A DNA stretch of 64,000 bases from Virgibacillus oceani. Its GTDB lineage: Bacteria; Bacillota; Bacilli; Bacillales; Amphibacillaceae. This document shows positions 1 through 8,297 of this stretch, in pieces (the first letter of the stretch is position 1; the number at the start of each line of letters is the position of its first letter). Where the stretch lies: contig NZ_BMFR01000011.1 in NCBI RefSeq assembly GCF_014638995.1, forward strand, positions 1 through 64,000, given 5' to 3'. The position numbers and the translations under genes are program-made. Below the pieces are notes generated by a model that saw only the letters and a list, made by a program, of their open reading frames with translations, did not search any database and was not told the DNA's origin.

Positions 1-78
1 GATAAATTTTTAGTAGGTAATAAAGATAAACATTGATTAATTACAGTATTATGAGGTACCATATTAATTTATGTTTTC

Positions 79-137
79 GCTCCTTTGTAGAAAGTTTGTT
101 AATGGGAACAAACCTTCATCTCTACAATAGGAGCTTT
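79..137 (+). terminator. Three-part hairpin terminator of an upstream plus-strand gene
   Basis: Three nested inverted segments pair: GCTCC with GGAGC, TTGTAGA with TCTACAA, and GTTTGTT with AACAAAC around a short loop. A run of seven T follows on the plus strand. This looks like a rho-independent terminator for a plus-strand gene that ends before the window. Nothing else is recognised in positions 1-195. Confidence 0.7.
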
Positions 138-200
138 TTTTATGTTTGTCTACATATGCAAATTACTAATTTACAGTTTCTGTAAGCTGTGCAACGCTAG

Positions 201-262
201 TGGGTCAGACCCCTTGTCCCAACAGCATAAGCGGGACAGAGGGTCTGACCCCCCTGTCCCGC
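201..262. repeat. GGGACAAGGGGTC-family palindromic repeat, locus 1
   Basis: A half-element (GGGTCAGACCCCTTGTCCC, 202-220) is followed by a fuller palindrome (231-262) built from GCGGGACAG, GGGTCTGACCC and CTGTCCCGC. It abuts the stop codon of the PTS IIC gene, so it could also act as that operon's terminator. Related copies lie at seven other places in the window. Confidence 0.75.
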
Positions 263-1630
263 TCAAGCTGCTTCAGAGTTATTTTTATTTGAATTTGCGC
301 TGGTTTTCCAACCTAGCAGGAATAGAACAAACAAGATTACTAGAGTCACGATAGATGAAAGGATATTCGATTCAATTAAACGTACCAAGTTTCCAAGTAC
401 GATTCCAACTAAACCAAAGTCAGCATCTCCAAATGTTGTTCCTTCAAATCCTAACGATCCTAGAACTGGTAACAGTAATGCTGGTAAGAAGCTGATTAAA
501 ATACCATTAGCCATTGACCCTAGTATCGCACCTCTTCGCCCACCGGTAGCGTTACCAAAGACACCGGCTGCAGCACCTGTAAAGAAGTGTGGAACTAACC
601 CAGGAACGATTACCTTAAGTCCGAGTAAAGGTAAGAAAAGCATACTAATCAAGCCTGCTACAAAACTAAATAAAAATCCAATGATGACAGCATTTCCAGC
701 AAACGGGAAAATTGCCGGGCAATCTAATGCAGGTTTCGCATTAGGAACAATTTTATCCGCAACACCTTTAAACGCCGGGACAATTTCACCGAGCAGCATT
801 CTTACACCAGCTAAAATAATATACACCCCGGCCGCGAATGTTAAACCTTGCATAAACGCAAACACAAGGAAGTTTTGCCCACCACTTAATTCCGACTCTA
901 TAAATGAAGGACCAGCAAATCCAGCAACTACGAAAAAGAGAATAATCATCGTTAGGGAAACTGCTACAGAAGTATCACGTAAGAAACCTAATGATTTCGG
1001 AACCTTAAGCTCTTCCGTTGATTTTGAATTTTTCCCTACTAATTTTCCAACCGCCGCTGACACGAAATAGCCGATAGAACCAAAATGACCAATAGCAAAA
1101 TCATCAGACCCTGTCACTTTTCTAGTAAATGGCTGCAGCATCGCTGGAGATAATACCATTAAAGAACCAAGGATAATAGAACCAATAATAACTAATGATG
1201 TTCCGGTGATTCCTCCAGTTGTTAAAATTACCGCGATCATACAAGCCATAAACATGGTATGGTGACCAGTTAAAAAGATGTATTTAAATGGGGTAAACCT
1301 AGCTAAAATAATATTTACAATCATACCAAACAGCATAATCATTGCTGTTTCCGTACCAAAAGATTCCTGAGCTAAGGCAACGATTGCTTCATTGTTAGGG
1401 ATAACACCTTCAACAGCAAATGCCTCATTAAACATGCTGCTAAATTGACCAAGTGCCAGTACAATTACATCTGCCCCGGCATTTAAAATTACAAACCCCA
1501 TAATCGTCTTTAATGTTCCAGAAACTACATCAGCAAGGCTCTTTTTCTGAACAAGGAGACCTACTAAAGCAAATAGCCCTACCAAAATTGCAGGAGTCCC
1601 TAAAATATCTTTCATAATTAAATCAATCAT
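263..1630 (-). CDS. Ascorbate-type PTS permease, EIIC component (UlaA/SgaT family)
   Basis: This 455-residue polytopic membrane protein resembles the UlaA/SgaT EIIC family, which carries L-ascorbate or a related pentose-type substrate across the membrane while it is phosphorylated. The family stretch FTPFKYIFLTGHH lies near residues 112-125, and long hydrophobic segments run over the whole length. GGAGGGG precedes the ATG. It is the last gene of an operon with the EIIB gene (27 bp upstream) and a PRD regulator that carries its own IIA-like domain. None of the cytosolic ascorbate-6-phosphate enzymes (UlaD, E, F, G) is in the window, so the substrate is inferred from family only and could be another sugar acid. 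Confidence 0.88.
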   Translation of the reverse strand: MIDLIMKDILGTPAILVGLFALVGLLVQKKSLADVVSGTLKTIMGFVILNAGADVIVLALGQFSSMFNEAFAVEGVIPNNEAIVALAQESFGTETAMIMLFGMIVNIILARFTPFKYIFLTGHHTMFMACMIAVILTTGGITGTSLVIIGSIILGSLMVLSPAMLQPFTRKVTGSDDFAIGHFGSIGYFVSAAVGKLVGKNSKSTEELKVPKSLGFLRDTSVAVSLTMIILFFVVAGFAGPSFIESELSGGQNFLVFAFMQGLTFAAGVYIILAGVRMLLGEIVPAFKGVADKIVPNAKPALDCPAIFPFAGNAVIIGFLFSFVAGLISMLFLPLLGLKVIVPGLVPHFFTGAAAGVFGNATGGRRGAILGSMANGILISFLPALLLPVLGSLGFEGTTFGDADFGLVGIVLGNLVRLIESNILSSIVTLVILFVLFLLGWKTSANSNKNNSEAA

Positions 1631-1657
1631 CTGTACCCCTCCGTCCCATCAAATAAA

Positions 1658-1924
1658 TTAAATGTTTTTCTCTAGTGCTTCACGCAATTCCTGTTTATCC
1701 ATCAAATTTTTAAGCTTAACAATATTTTTCTTGCCATCTTCCAAATTACCTACAATATCCTCTGACCCTAGATACAAATCAGCAAGCTCCGTTTTTGCAG
1801 TAGATAAATCTGTGTGGGATACATCTGCCTCTTTACCTAAGTCCTTTAAGATTGAATTCACATTCATTTCTACGATCATACTGCTTCCTAACCCATTCCC
1901 ACATACTACTAAGACCTTTTTCAT
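1658..1924 (-). CDS. PTS EIIB component, ascorbate/lactose-type
   Basis: This 88-residue cytosolic protein begins with the phosphocysteine loop CGNGLGSS, so Cys8 is the expected phosphorylation site that passes phosphate from EIIA to the incoming sugar. Its length is typical of stand-alone SgaB/UlaB proteins. AGGAGG precedes the ATG. It lies between the regulator gene (23 bp gap) and the EIIC gene. The operon has no separate EIIA gene; the IIA-like domain at the C-terminus of the regulator might serve, or EIIA may be encoded elsewhere. Confidence 0.88.
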   Translation of the reverse strand: MKKVLVVCGNGLGSSMIVEMNVNSILKDLGKEADVSHTDLSTAKTELADLYLGSEDIVGNLEDGKKNIVKLKNLMDKQELREALEKNI

Positions 1925-1947
1925 TTTAAAAAACCTCCTAATATAAT

Positions 1948-4050
1948 TTAATAGTTATTTATTAAATCAAGCACTTCATCTGTATTGGCTGAATCGATTA
2001 ATCGTTGAACATTTTCTTCATCGGACAACATTTCAGTGAGCTGTGACAATGCCTTTAAATGTGTCTGATTATCAATTGCCGCAAGTACAATAATCAATTG
2101 TGCACGATGTTTTTCTTCATCTGAGAAATTAACAGATTCTTTTAATCGTAATAAACTCATTCCCAACCGTTGAACACCAGCTTCTGGCCGTGCATGGGGA
2201 AGAGCAATATTTGGTGCAATGACAACGTAAGGACCTAGCTCTTTCACGTTATCTATCATAGCTTGTACATATTCTTGGGTAATGCTAAGCTGTGTCACCA
2301 AAGGCTTGGCGGCTACTTTTATTGCCTCCTCCCAATTTGATACATGATCCTCTAGTTGAATGGTGCTTTCAGTAAGTAATTCTTTGAGCATTGGTTTCTT
2401 TAGCTCCTTTATCTGATGTCTTTGCTCTATATTCATTTTGGAAATGGCATCTATTAAATTTTGCCGGTCATGAATCGTTGCATAGTTTTCAATCACACGT
2501 ATAATGTGTTCCGCTTCATCATATTCCTGATAATCACTCTGGAATAAATCATTTACCGTTTGCAGGATTTGTTCTTTATCCGTATTTGATAAAATGGCCG
2601 GAACATGAATAACCGGTATTTCGTTTTCTTTTATATAATTGGTGGAAAATATCACATCGGCATTAACACGATTTAGATTAAATTCTCTCATTGATTGAAT
2701 TGCAACAACATCCAGGCCAGCAATTAACCCCTCAAGCTGTGTCTTTAGCATGTTTGAAGTTCCAATGCCATTCTCGCAAACAATAAGGGCCTTATACTTA
2801 AGGTCAACCTGCTTGTTCTCCTTTTTAAGCCAGCCACCAAAATGTAAAGCAATATAAGCCGTTTCTTCATCCGGTATGGACTTTCCTACATAGTATTCCA
2901 GATGCACGACTACCCGCTTAGTAAAATGATAGATTTCCGAATAATTTTCTTTAATGCTGGATACTAAATTACCAGACGTTTTCACATTGTATTTTAGACG
3001 GTAGTACGTCGGCTTAATATGTGCTATTAGATTATTTTCAAGCCCTCCTCTATCATCGAAAATGACACAGGCATACGTTTGAAAATCGGCAATCATACGC
3101 TGTGCCACTTTTCGCAAGCCTGACTTTTCGCGTTTTGAATAATAGCTGAAATCATCACGATGTACTTTTAAACCAAGTAGATTCATGGTCAAAAAACAAA
3201 TTTCATCCGGCGGTATCATCACATGGAAATGTTCAGACAATCTCTTCATTATAAGATTGGCAGCTTTGTGATGTTCTGTTTCCTTCAGAACATTCTTTTC
3301 TTCCTGGTCAATTGTCACAAACTGCCCGGACCCCACCCGTTTGATGATGATTAACAATTCAATTGCCAACATCTCAATCATTTCATCTGTCAGCATTAGA
3401 AATAAACCATTTTCCGCTTGATTAATGAATTGAATGATTTTCTCTTTATCCGGAACGTATCCATTTTTCAAGAATTCTTTTGGTCCAAGCATCGTATAGA
3501 TTTTTTCACGAATGGTTTTCCATTCCGAATCAAGCATAATAGTAGAAAACGCGTTGGACAGCAGTTTGCGCTTATCTTCCTCTTGCCCAACAACCCGATA
3601 GCCTTTAGACCTGGAATAATCCAGGAGCAATTCATAGGCTTTCAGCTGTTCTTTGACTTTTTTCAAATCCTTCACAATCGTTCCCCTGCTCATCTGTATG
3701 CTAGCTATGAAGGAATTCATTGTTAACATGGTATCTTCAGTCAAAAGTCTTACAATTAGTAATAAAATACGTTCGCTTTCTGAAAATTGATATACGTATT
3801 CATCAGTCAAATTATATTCCTGCAGATTAATTTGCTGTTTTAATGACTCCGGCAACCAAAAGCCCTGACCATGAATGTTTTGTATGGCATCAAAGCTCTG
3901 AGAAGCGAGCCAATCATTAATCTGGTCCAGATCATAATAAATAGTGCGCTTCGAAATGCCTAGGTTTTCAGTTAACTGTTTTGCATGTATCGGTTTAGAT
4001 GATTGCAATAAAACGGATAATAAGTGTGCACGCCTTTTATCCAAAATCAC
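1948..4050 (-). CDS. BglG/MtlR-type PRD transcriptional regulator with EIIB- and EIIA-like domains
   Basis: This 700-residue multidomain regulator has an N-terminal helix-turn-helix (about 1-65, with ISKRTIYYDLDQIN), two PTS regulation domains in the middle, an EIIB-like domain (ALIVCENGIGTSNML, Cys about residue 416) and a C-terminal EIIA type-2 domain with the phosphohistidine motif NIALPHARPEAG. In this family phosphorylation of these domains by HPr and the EII proteins switches DNA binding on or off. It is the first gene of the ula-like operon and presumably activates it. The start is GTG behind GGGAGG. The presence of HTH and PRDs rather than an RNA-binding domain argues for a DNA-binding activator, not an antiterminator. 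Confidence 0.88.
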   Translation of the reverse strand: MILDKRRAHLLSVLLQSSKPIHAKQLTENLGISKRTIYYDLDQINDWLASQSFDAIQNIHGQGFWLPESLKQQINLQEYNLTDEYVYQFSESERILLLIVRLLTEDTMLTMNSFIASIQMSRGTIVKDLKKVKEQLKAYELLLDYSRSKGYRVVGQEEDKRKLLSNAFSTIMLDSEWKTIREKIYTMLGPKEFLKNGYVPDKEKIIQFINQAENGLFLMLTDEMIEMLAIELLIIIKRVGSGQFVTIDQEEKNVLKETEHHKAANLIMKRLSEHFHVMIPPDEICFLTMNLLGLKVHRDDFSYYSKREKSGLRKVAQRMIADFQTYACVIFDDRGGLENNLIAHIKPTYYRLKYNVKTSGNLVSSIKENYSEIYHFTKRVVVHLEYYVGKSIPDEETAYIALHFGGWLKKENKQVDLKYKALIVCENGIGTSNMLKTQLEGLIAGLDVVAIQSMREFNLNRVNADVIFSTNYIKENEIPVIHVPAILSNTDKEQILQTVNDLFQSDYQEYDEAEHIIRVIENYATIHDRQNLIDAISKMNIEQRHQIKELKKPMLKELLTESTIQLEDHVSNWEEAIKVAAKPLVTQLSITQEYVQAMIDNVKELGPYVVIAPNIALPHARPEAGVQRLGMSLLRLKESVNFSDEEKHRAQLIIVLAAIDNQTHLKALSQLTEMLSDEENVQRLIDSANTDEVLDLINNY

Positions 4051-4126
4051 TGAAGTATCCTCCCTGGAAGCAGATTGATTTTTGCAAAACTATACTTCTA
4101 TATGATGAAACAACATCTATGGACCT

Positions 4127-4155
4127 AGTATAATCTTTTGAACTCAACATTGTAA
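4127..4155 (-). promoter_or_regulatory. Candidate promoter of the ula-like operon
   Basis: On the minus strand TTACAA (4155-4150) and TATACT (4132-4127) are separated by 17 bp, about 80 bp upstream of the GTG start of the PRD regulator. Two identical copies of TTTTTGCAAAA (4079-4089 and 4189-4199) flank it and may be operators. The prediction rests on sequence match alone. Confidence 0.5.
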
Positions 4156-4215
4156 GGGGTTTCTCTAGCCATATTTTGTAATAAATGGTTTTTGCAAAAT
4201 TGCACAGATGTAACT

Positions 4216-4273
4216 GCGGGACAAGGGGTCAGGTCCCCTGTCCCGGGACAGGGGGTCAGACCCCTTGTCCCGC
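4216..4273. repeat. GGGACAAGGGGTC-family palindromic repeat, locus 2
   Basis: Two head-to-tail elements, GCGGGACAAGGGGTC...TGTCCCG and GGGACAGGGGGTCAGACC...TTGTCCCGC, form a larger interrupted palindrome. It lies in the divergent gap between the PRD regulator and the RNase H gene, upstream of the RNase H promoter. It is the only locus not at a gene 3' end. Confidence 0.75.
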
Positions 4274-4281
4274 CATTGACC

Positions 4282-4311
4282 TTGTTCCTTTTGACACCGC
4301 ACTGTTATAAT
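4282..4311 (+). promoter_or_regulatory. Candidate promoter of the RNase H gene
   Basis: TTGTTC (4282-4287) and a perfect TATAAT (4306-4311) are 18 bp apart, 40 bp upstream of the TTG start. A better -35 hexamer, TTGACA, sits too close to the -10 (9 bp) to be used with it. Confidence 0.45.
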
Positions 4312-4351
4312 CGAATTAAAAAATACTTTAGAAAATAAAGGAGATAAAAAA

Positions 4352-4741
4352 TTGATTGAAGTCTATACAGATGGGGCATCAAGCGGCAATCCCGGCATTA
4401 GCGGCGCTGGAATTTACATAAAAACCAGCGGAAAAATATTTGAATACGCACTTCCTTTAGGGATGCTTTCCAATCATGAAGCTGAATTTCATGCTGTTAT
4501 AAAAGCACTGGAAATTTGCAAGGAGAGTTTTCCTGGAGAAATACTGTCATTTCGTTCAGATTCTAAGCTTGTGGTTGATGTAATCGATAAAGACTTCACA
4601 AAAAATCAAACCTTTCTTCCCTTATTTGAAAAAATCAAGGAGGAAGCAAGCAACTTCCCCCACTTTTTTATCAAATGGATACCAGAAAAGAAGAACCATC
4701 ATGCAGACCAGCTGGCAAGAAAAGCAATTCGCATGCAGTAG
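4352..4741 (+). CDS. Ribonuclease H-like protein (RNase HI family, YpdQ-like)
   Basis: This 129-residue cytosolic protein has the RNase HI fold signature YTDGASSGNPG at its N-terminus. Candidate metal-binding acids are Asp7, Glu45 (NHEAEFHAV), Asp70 (FRSDSKLVV) and Asp119 (HHADQLARKA), so the DEDD catalytic set looks complete. It would cleave the RNA strand of RNA-DNA hybrids. The length fits the short Bacillus YpdQ-type proteins rather than full-length RnhA. The start is TTG, supported by AAGGAG 8 bp upstream. It is a single-gene unit, followed at once by a palindromic repeat. Confidence 0.85.
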   Translation: MIEVYTDGASSGNPGISGAGIYIKTSGKIFEYALPLGMLSNHEAEFHAVIKALEICKESFPGEILSFRSDSKLVVDVIDKDFTKNQTFLPLFEKIKEEASNFPHFFIKWIPEKKNHHADQLARKAIRMQ

Positions 4742-4813
4742 CGGGATAGAGGCATGGGGTGGGACAAGGGGTCTGACCCCATGTCCCATGACCCCATGTC
4801 CCACCACCCCGCC
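4741..4813. repeat. GGGACAAGGGGTC-family palindromic repeat, locus 3
   Basis: The core GGGACAAGGGGTCTGACCCC (4761-4780) is followed by ATGTCCC and a partial second arm. It fills the 71 bp between the convergent RNase H and racemase genes and touches the stop codons of both. Confidence 0.75.
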
Positions 4814-5919
4814 TATTGAAATGCTTTATTTTTTACTGTATTCCTCTCGATTTCTTCCATATTAATATCAAATCCGATTCCGGGTTTTTCTGGTACGTGC
4901 AATTCGCCATTTTCAACTATTACTTCCGGTTCAATAATATCCTTCTCCCAGTATCTTGATGAGGATGCTGTATCACCGGGCAGGTTAAAATTCTCAAGCG
5001 TTGTTATAGCAATATTATGCGCGCGGCCGATACCTGATTCAAGCATCCCGCCACACCATAGTGGTACATTTTCTTTCTCGCACAAATCATGAATACGTTT
5101 CGCCTGTGTCAGTCCGCCTACTCTGCCAACCTTCATATTAATTATTCTAGCACTTCCTAACTCAATCGCTTGTCTGGCATCCTCATACGAGTGAATACTT
5201 TCATCCAGACAGACAGGCGTTTCAAGTTGCTTCTGTAATTTAGCGTGGTCTATTAAATCTCCTGCCGTTAATGGCTGTTCAATCATCATTAAGTTAAATT
5301 CATCCATCGCTTTAAGTACTGCCAAATCGTTTAACGTATAGGCAGAATTTGCATCAGCCATCAATGGAATATCTGGGTAATTAGCGCGGATCTCCCGCAA
5401 TACATCAATATCCTTCCCGGGCTTTATCTTTACTTTAATACGTTTATAGCCTTCTTCTACCTTTTCCTGAATTGACTCCAGTAATCTGTCCGTATTTTCC
5501 TCAATTCCAAGACTTATCCCAACTTGAATTTTTGACCTTACACCGCCAAGCAGCTTAGCTAGAGGCACTCCCTTTGATTTAGCATACAGATCCCATACCG
5601 CCGCTTCAAGCGCTGACTTAGCCATATTATTACGTTTATACATTGCAAACAATTCCTGTAAATCTTTCGGATGTTGAATTTCTCTTTTGACAACTGCAGG
5701 GATCAGAAATTTCTCTAGCATATACCAGCTGGACTCCGTAAATTCTTCGCTGTACAACGGTCTTTCCGAGGTTACGCATTCCCCCCAGCCTGAGAGACCA
5801 TGTTCATCTATTGCTTCCACTAATAAAAATAATCGATCCTGTTCTGTCCCGAAACTAGTTGTAAACGGATTACGCATCCGCATATTCATTTTGTATAATT
5901 TTACGTGATCAATTTTCAT
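4813..5919 (-). CDS. Enolase-superfamily N-acylamino acid racemase / o-succinylbenzoate synthase-like enzyme
   Basis: This 368-residue enzyme belongs to the muconate-lactonizing subgroup of the enolase superfamily, close to the low-GC Gram-positive MenC/N-acylamino acid racemase family. The catalytic lysine pair is K162-V-K164, the metal ligands are Asp189 (MADANS), Glu214 (MIEQP) and Asp239 (CLDES), and the second base is Lys263 (NMKVGRVGG). Family members make o-succinylbenzoate for menaquinone, racemise N-succinyl amino acids, or do both. No men genes are nearby, while a carrier and an M20 amidohydrolase are, so N-acyl (N-succinyl) amino acid racemisation is the better guess. GGAGGAAGC precedes the ATG, and the gene follows the carrier gene by 18 bp on the same strand. 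Confidence 0.82.
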   Translation of the reverse strand: MKIDHVKLYKMNMRMRNPFTTSFGTEQDRLFLLVEAIDEHGLSGWGECVTSERPLYSEEFTESSWYMLEKFLIPAVVKREIQHPKDLQELFAMYKRNNMAKSALEAAVWDLYAKSKGVPLAKLLGGVRSKIQVGISLGIEENTDRLLESIQEKVEEGYKRIKVKIKPGKDIDVLREIRANYPDIPLMADANSAYTLNDLAVLKAMDEFNLMMIEQPLTAGDLIDHAKLQKQLETPVCLDESIHSYEDARQAIELGSARIINMKVGRVGGLTQAKRIHDLCEKENVPLWCGGMLESGIGRAHNIAITTLENFNLPGDTASSSRYWEKDIIEPEVIVENGELHVPEKPGIGFDINMEEIERNTVKNKAFQ

Positions 5920-5937
5920 AAACTAGCTTCCTCCTTT

Positions 5938-7353
5938 TTAAATCGGACCCCAATTCATCATCACTGCTATCGCTAAATATACCGAACCAATTGCAAACCA
6001 AATCAGTACTAATGGAAAAACATATTTAATCCATTTCGTCCATGGTATCCCCGCTATGGCGAGGTTTGCCATTAAAATACCGGAAATTGGTGTCACTACA
6101 TTCGTAAAACCATCCCCCATTTTGTATGCCTGTACTGCTACCTGACGCGTAATGTCCATAATATCAGCAAGCGGGGTCATGATTGGCATTACAATAGCTG
6201 CTTGCCCACTGCCCGATGAAACAATTAGATTAAATACACCGTTTGCCACAAACATTACAATGGCACCAAGGACACTTGAAAATGGCTCCATCACTGCTGC
6301 CATGCCTTGAACAACTGTATCAAGGATTTGTCCTTCTTCTAAAATAACGACGATGGATCTAGCCATCCCGATAATTAATGCTCCATAAACGAGCCCCTTA
6401 CAGCCATTGAAAAATTCCTCAACCAGCTTATTCGGGGTAATTTTAGCAATAATAGCTGTTCCAATTGCAATTACGATGAACATGGCTGCCATTTCATTCA
6501 ATGACCATGCAAATTGAAAAACACCAAAAATGTAAATCGCAATACCAGCGGCTAACCAGGCAATGACCAATTTATGTGTAGCTGTTAATTCTGTTGGGGC
6601 AGCTTCCACACTTTTTTCATCATACTTCGGAAACCTATTATTACCTAAAACACTTTTTTCCGGGTTTTTCTTAATTTTGTTGGAGTACCACCATATATAT
6701 AAAATAGTCGAAATAAGCACCGTTATATAAATCAGTATCCGAAAACCAATCCCTGAGAACAGAGGAACCTGTGCAATTTGCTGTGCCATACCGGTTGTCA
6801 ATGGGTCTAGAAACGCAGTATTAAAGCCTGCATAAGCACCGAGATAAATAATGGATACCCCGACCACTGCATCCAGCTTCATAGAACGCGCTAAAATGAT
6901 TCCAATCGGGATAAATGCGATAACAGCATTTACGATGATCCCTAATGCTCCAAAGATTGAAAATAACGTACATACAATAATGATCAGCAAATATTCCTTG
7001 TTTTTTGTCTTATTGATCGTTTTCATTATTAGGGCATCAATCGCACCAGTGTGTTCAATGACTGCAAATGCTCCGCCAATTATTAATACAAGGAATATCA
7101 ATCCAGCTGAATCAATCATTCCCTGCTGTATCGCACGGAAAATTTCGATAAAGCTTGATGGCTGCTGTTCTGTAGCATGATAGCTATCAGGAACCACTGT
7201 TGTAATGCCATCTATCGTTTCCCTGTCAAAGCTTCCAGCGGGGATAAAGTAAGTTGCAATTGCTGCCAGGAGCAAGATAGCAAACAAAATTACATACGCG
7301 TCCGGCAATCCTATCTTCTTTTTTCCCTTTTGCGGCTTCTGTTCTTCGGTCAT
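5938..7353 (-). CDS. YfcC/DcuC-family secondary transporter
   Basis: This 471-residue integral membrane protein has about twelve hydrophobic segments and the conserved GSGQAAIVMPIMTPLAD stretch near residues 380-400, typical of the YfcC family in the C4-dicarboxylate/AbgT-type ion transporter superfamily. Members are annotated for dicarboxylates or basic amino acids, and few substrates are proven. AGGAGGG precedes the ATG. It is the first gene of a two-gene minus-strand unit with the racemase and is divergent from the RpiR regulator and M20 amidohydrolase. That context suggests it imports N-acyl amino acids or short peptide-like acids. Confidence 0.8.
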   Translation of the reverse strand: MTEEQKPQKGKKKIGLPDAYVILFAILLLAAIATYFIPAGSFDRETIDGITTVVPDSYHATEQQPSSFIEIFRAIQQGMIDSAGLIFLVLIIGGAFAVIEHTGAIDALIMKTINKTKNKEYLLIIIVCTLFSIFGALGIIVNAVIAFIPIGIILARSMKLDAVVGVSIIYLGAYAGFNTAFLDPLTTGMAQQIAQVPLFSGIGFRILIYITVLISTILYIWWYSNKIKKNPEKSVLGNNRFPKYDEKSVEAAPTELTATHKLVIAWLAAGIAIYIFGVFQFAWSLNEMAAMFIVIAIGTAIIAKITPNKLVEEFFNGCKGLVYGALIIGMARSIVVILEEGQILDTVVQGMAAVMEPFSSVLGAIVMFVANGVFNLIVSSGSGQAAIVMPIMTPLADIMDITRQVAVQAYKMGDGFTNVVTPISGILMANLAIAGIPWTKWIKYVFPLVLIWFAIGSVYLAIAVMMNWGPI

Positions 7354-7395
7354 AGTTTCCCTCCTGTTTGATTAAAAATTCTAAAGATTTATAAC

Positions 7396-7424
7396 TTGCG
7401 TCCAATTATAATAAAGGATATAAT
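7396..7424 (+). promoter_or_regulatory. Promoter of the RpiR regulator-amidohydrolase unit
   Basis: TTGCGT (7396-7401) and a perfect TATAAT (7419-7424) are spaced by 17 bp, 45 bp upstream of the regulator's ATG. The 116 bp divergent gap must also hold the promoter of the carrier-racemase unit and is the likely operator region. Confidence 0.6.
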
Positions 7425-7469
7425 TTATTTCAAGAACAAATAATGCAAAAACTTTAAAAAGGTGAGAAA

Positions 7470-8297
7470 ATGACCCCGGACTATTTAGTAAAAACAAAGG
7501 AGCACTTTCCAACATTAACAAAGGGACTGAAAAAAGTTGCAGATCATTTAATGAATGAGCCTGTAATTTTTGCGATACATCCCGCGAAAAAGGTAGGCAA
7601 AATCATAGGAGTCAGCGAAACAATGGTCATTCGATTGTGCAATACGATTGGCTATAGCGGGTATAGCCCACTGCAAAAGGAAGTGAGGAAGCATCTATTA
7701 GACTTATCCCAGCATTCAAATGAAGAATTAAATAAAGAGAATTACAGGGATAATCATTACGCAGAAAGCATGATAACCGATGTTACAACGATTAAGCACA
7801 ATATCGAAAAAGCGGACACTAAAACGATGGATGCTATTGTAGAGACCATAACAAATAGTGATAAAATCGTGATTGCCGGCTACTATCACTCCTTTACATT
7901 CGCACACTGGCTTTATTTTAATTTGAACTACATTACAGGTAACGCCGCTTTGTACCGGCCGGAAACCGATGCTGGCTTACTCGATTTGCTGCCTGAAAAA
8001 TCCAGTATAATCGTTTTTTCCTTTTACCGTTATGCACTTGATACATTGCGGCTAGCAGAAGAGGCAAAAAACAAAGGGATAAAAGTAGTTACGATTACAG
8101 ATTCGCGGGTTGCACCTGTGACAGAGTTTGCCGACATTGTTGTACCGATAAACATGGTCAATAAAAGTTTATTTGACAAAGGACCCGTTACATTGTCCGT
8201 TATCAACGCTATTTTGCATGAAATTATTCAGCGTGTTGAAGAAAGAGAAAAAATCCATACAACATACAAATACTTCATAAAGGATGGCGAAGAATAA
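7470..8297 (+). CDS. MurR/RpiR-family transcriptional regulator
   Basis: This 275-residue regulator has an N-terminal RpiR-type helix-turn-helix (about 1-77, including ISVSE-like IGVSETMVIRLCNTIG) and a C-terminal SIS domain (about 120-260), a fold that binds phosphosugars or related ligands. AAAAGGTGAG precedes the ATG. It overlaps the amidohydrolase start by one base and stands divergent to the carrier-racemase pair, so it very probably controls both units. The ligand is unknown; SIS domains of regulators next to M20 hydrolases need not bind a sugar. Confidence 0.87.
   Translation: MTPDYLVKTKEHFPTLTKGLKKVADHLMNEPVIFAIHPAKKVGKIIGVSETMVIRLCNTIGYSGYSPLQKEVRKHLLDLSQHSNEELNKENYRDNHYAESMITDVTTIKHNIEKADTKTMDAIVETITNSDKIVIAGYYHSFTFAHWLYFNLNYITGNAALYRPETDAGLLDLLPEKSSIIVFSFYRYALDTLRLAEEAKNKGIKVVTITDSRVAPVTEFADIVVPINMVNKSLFDKGPVTLSVINAILHEIIQRVEEREKIHTTYKYFIKDGEE

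Noticed and set aside
4291..4311. TTGACA plus TATAAT as the RNase H promoter
   Set aside because: The two hexamers are only 9 bp apart; TTGTTC with 18 bp spacing is used instead.
4813..5919. A menaquinone-pathway menC gene
   Set aside because: No other men gene is present, while a carrier, a regulator and an M20 deacylase are; the menaquinone role is kept only as an alternative.
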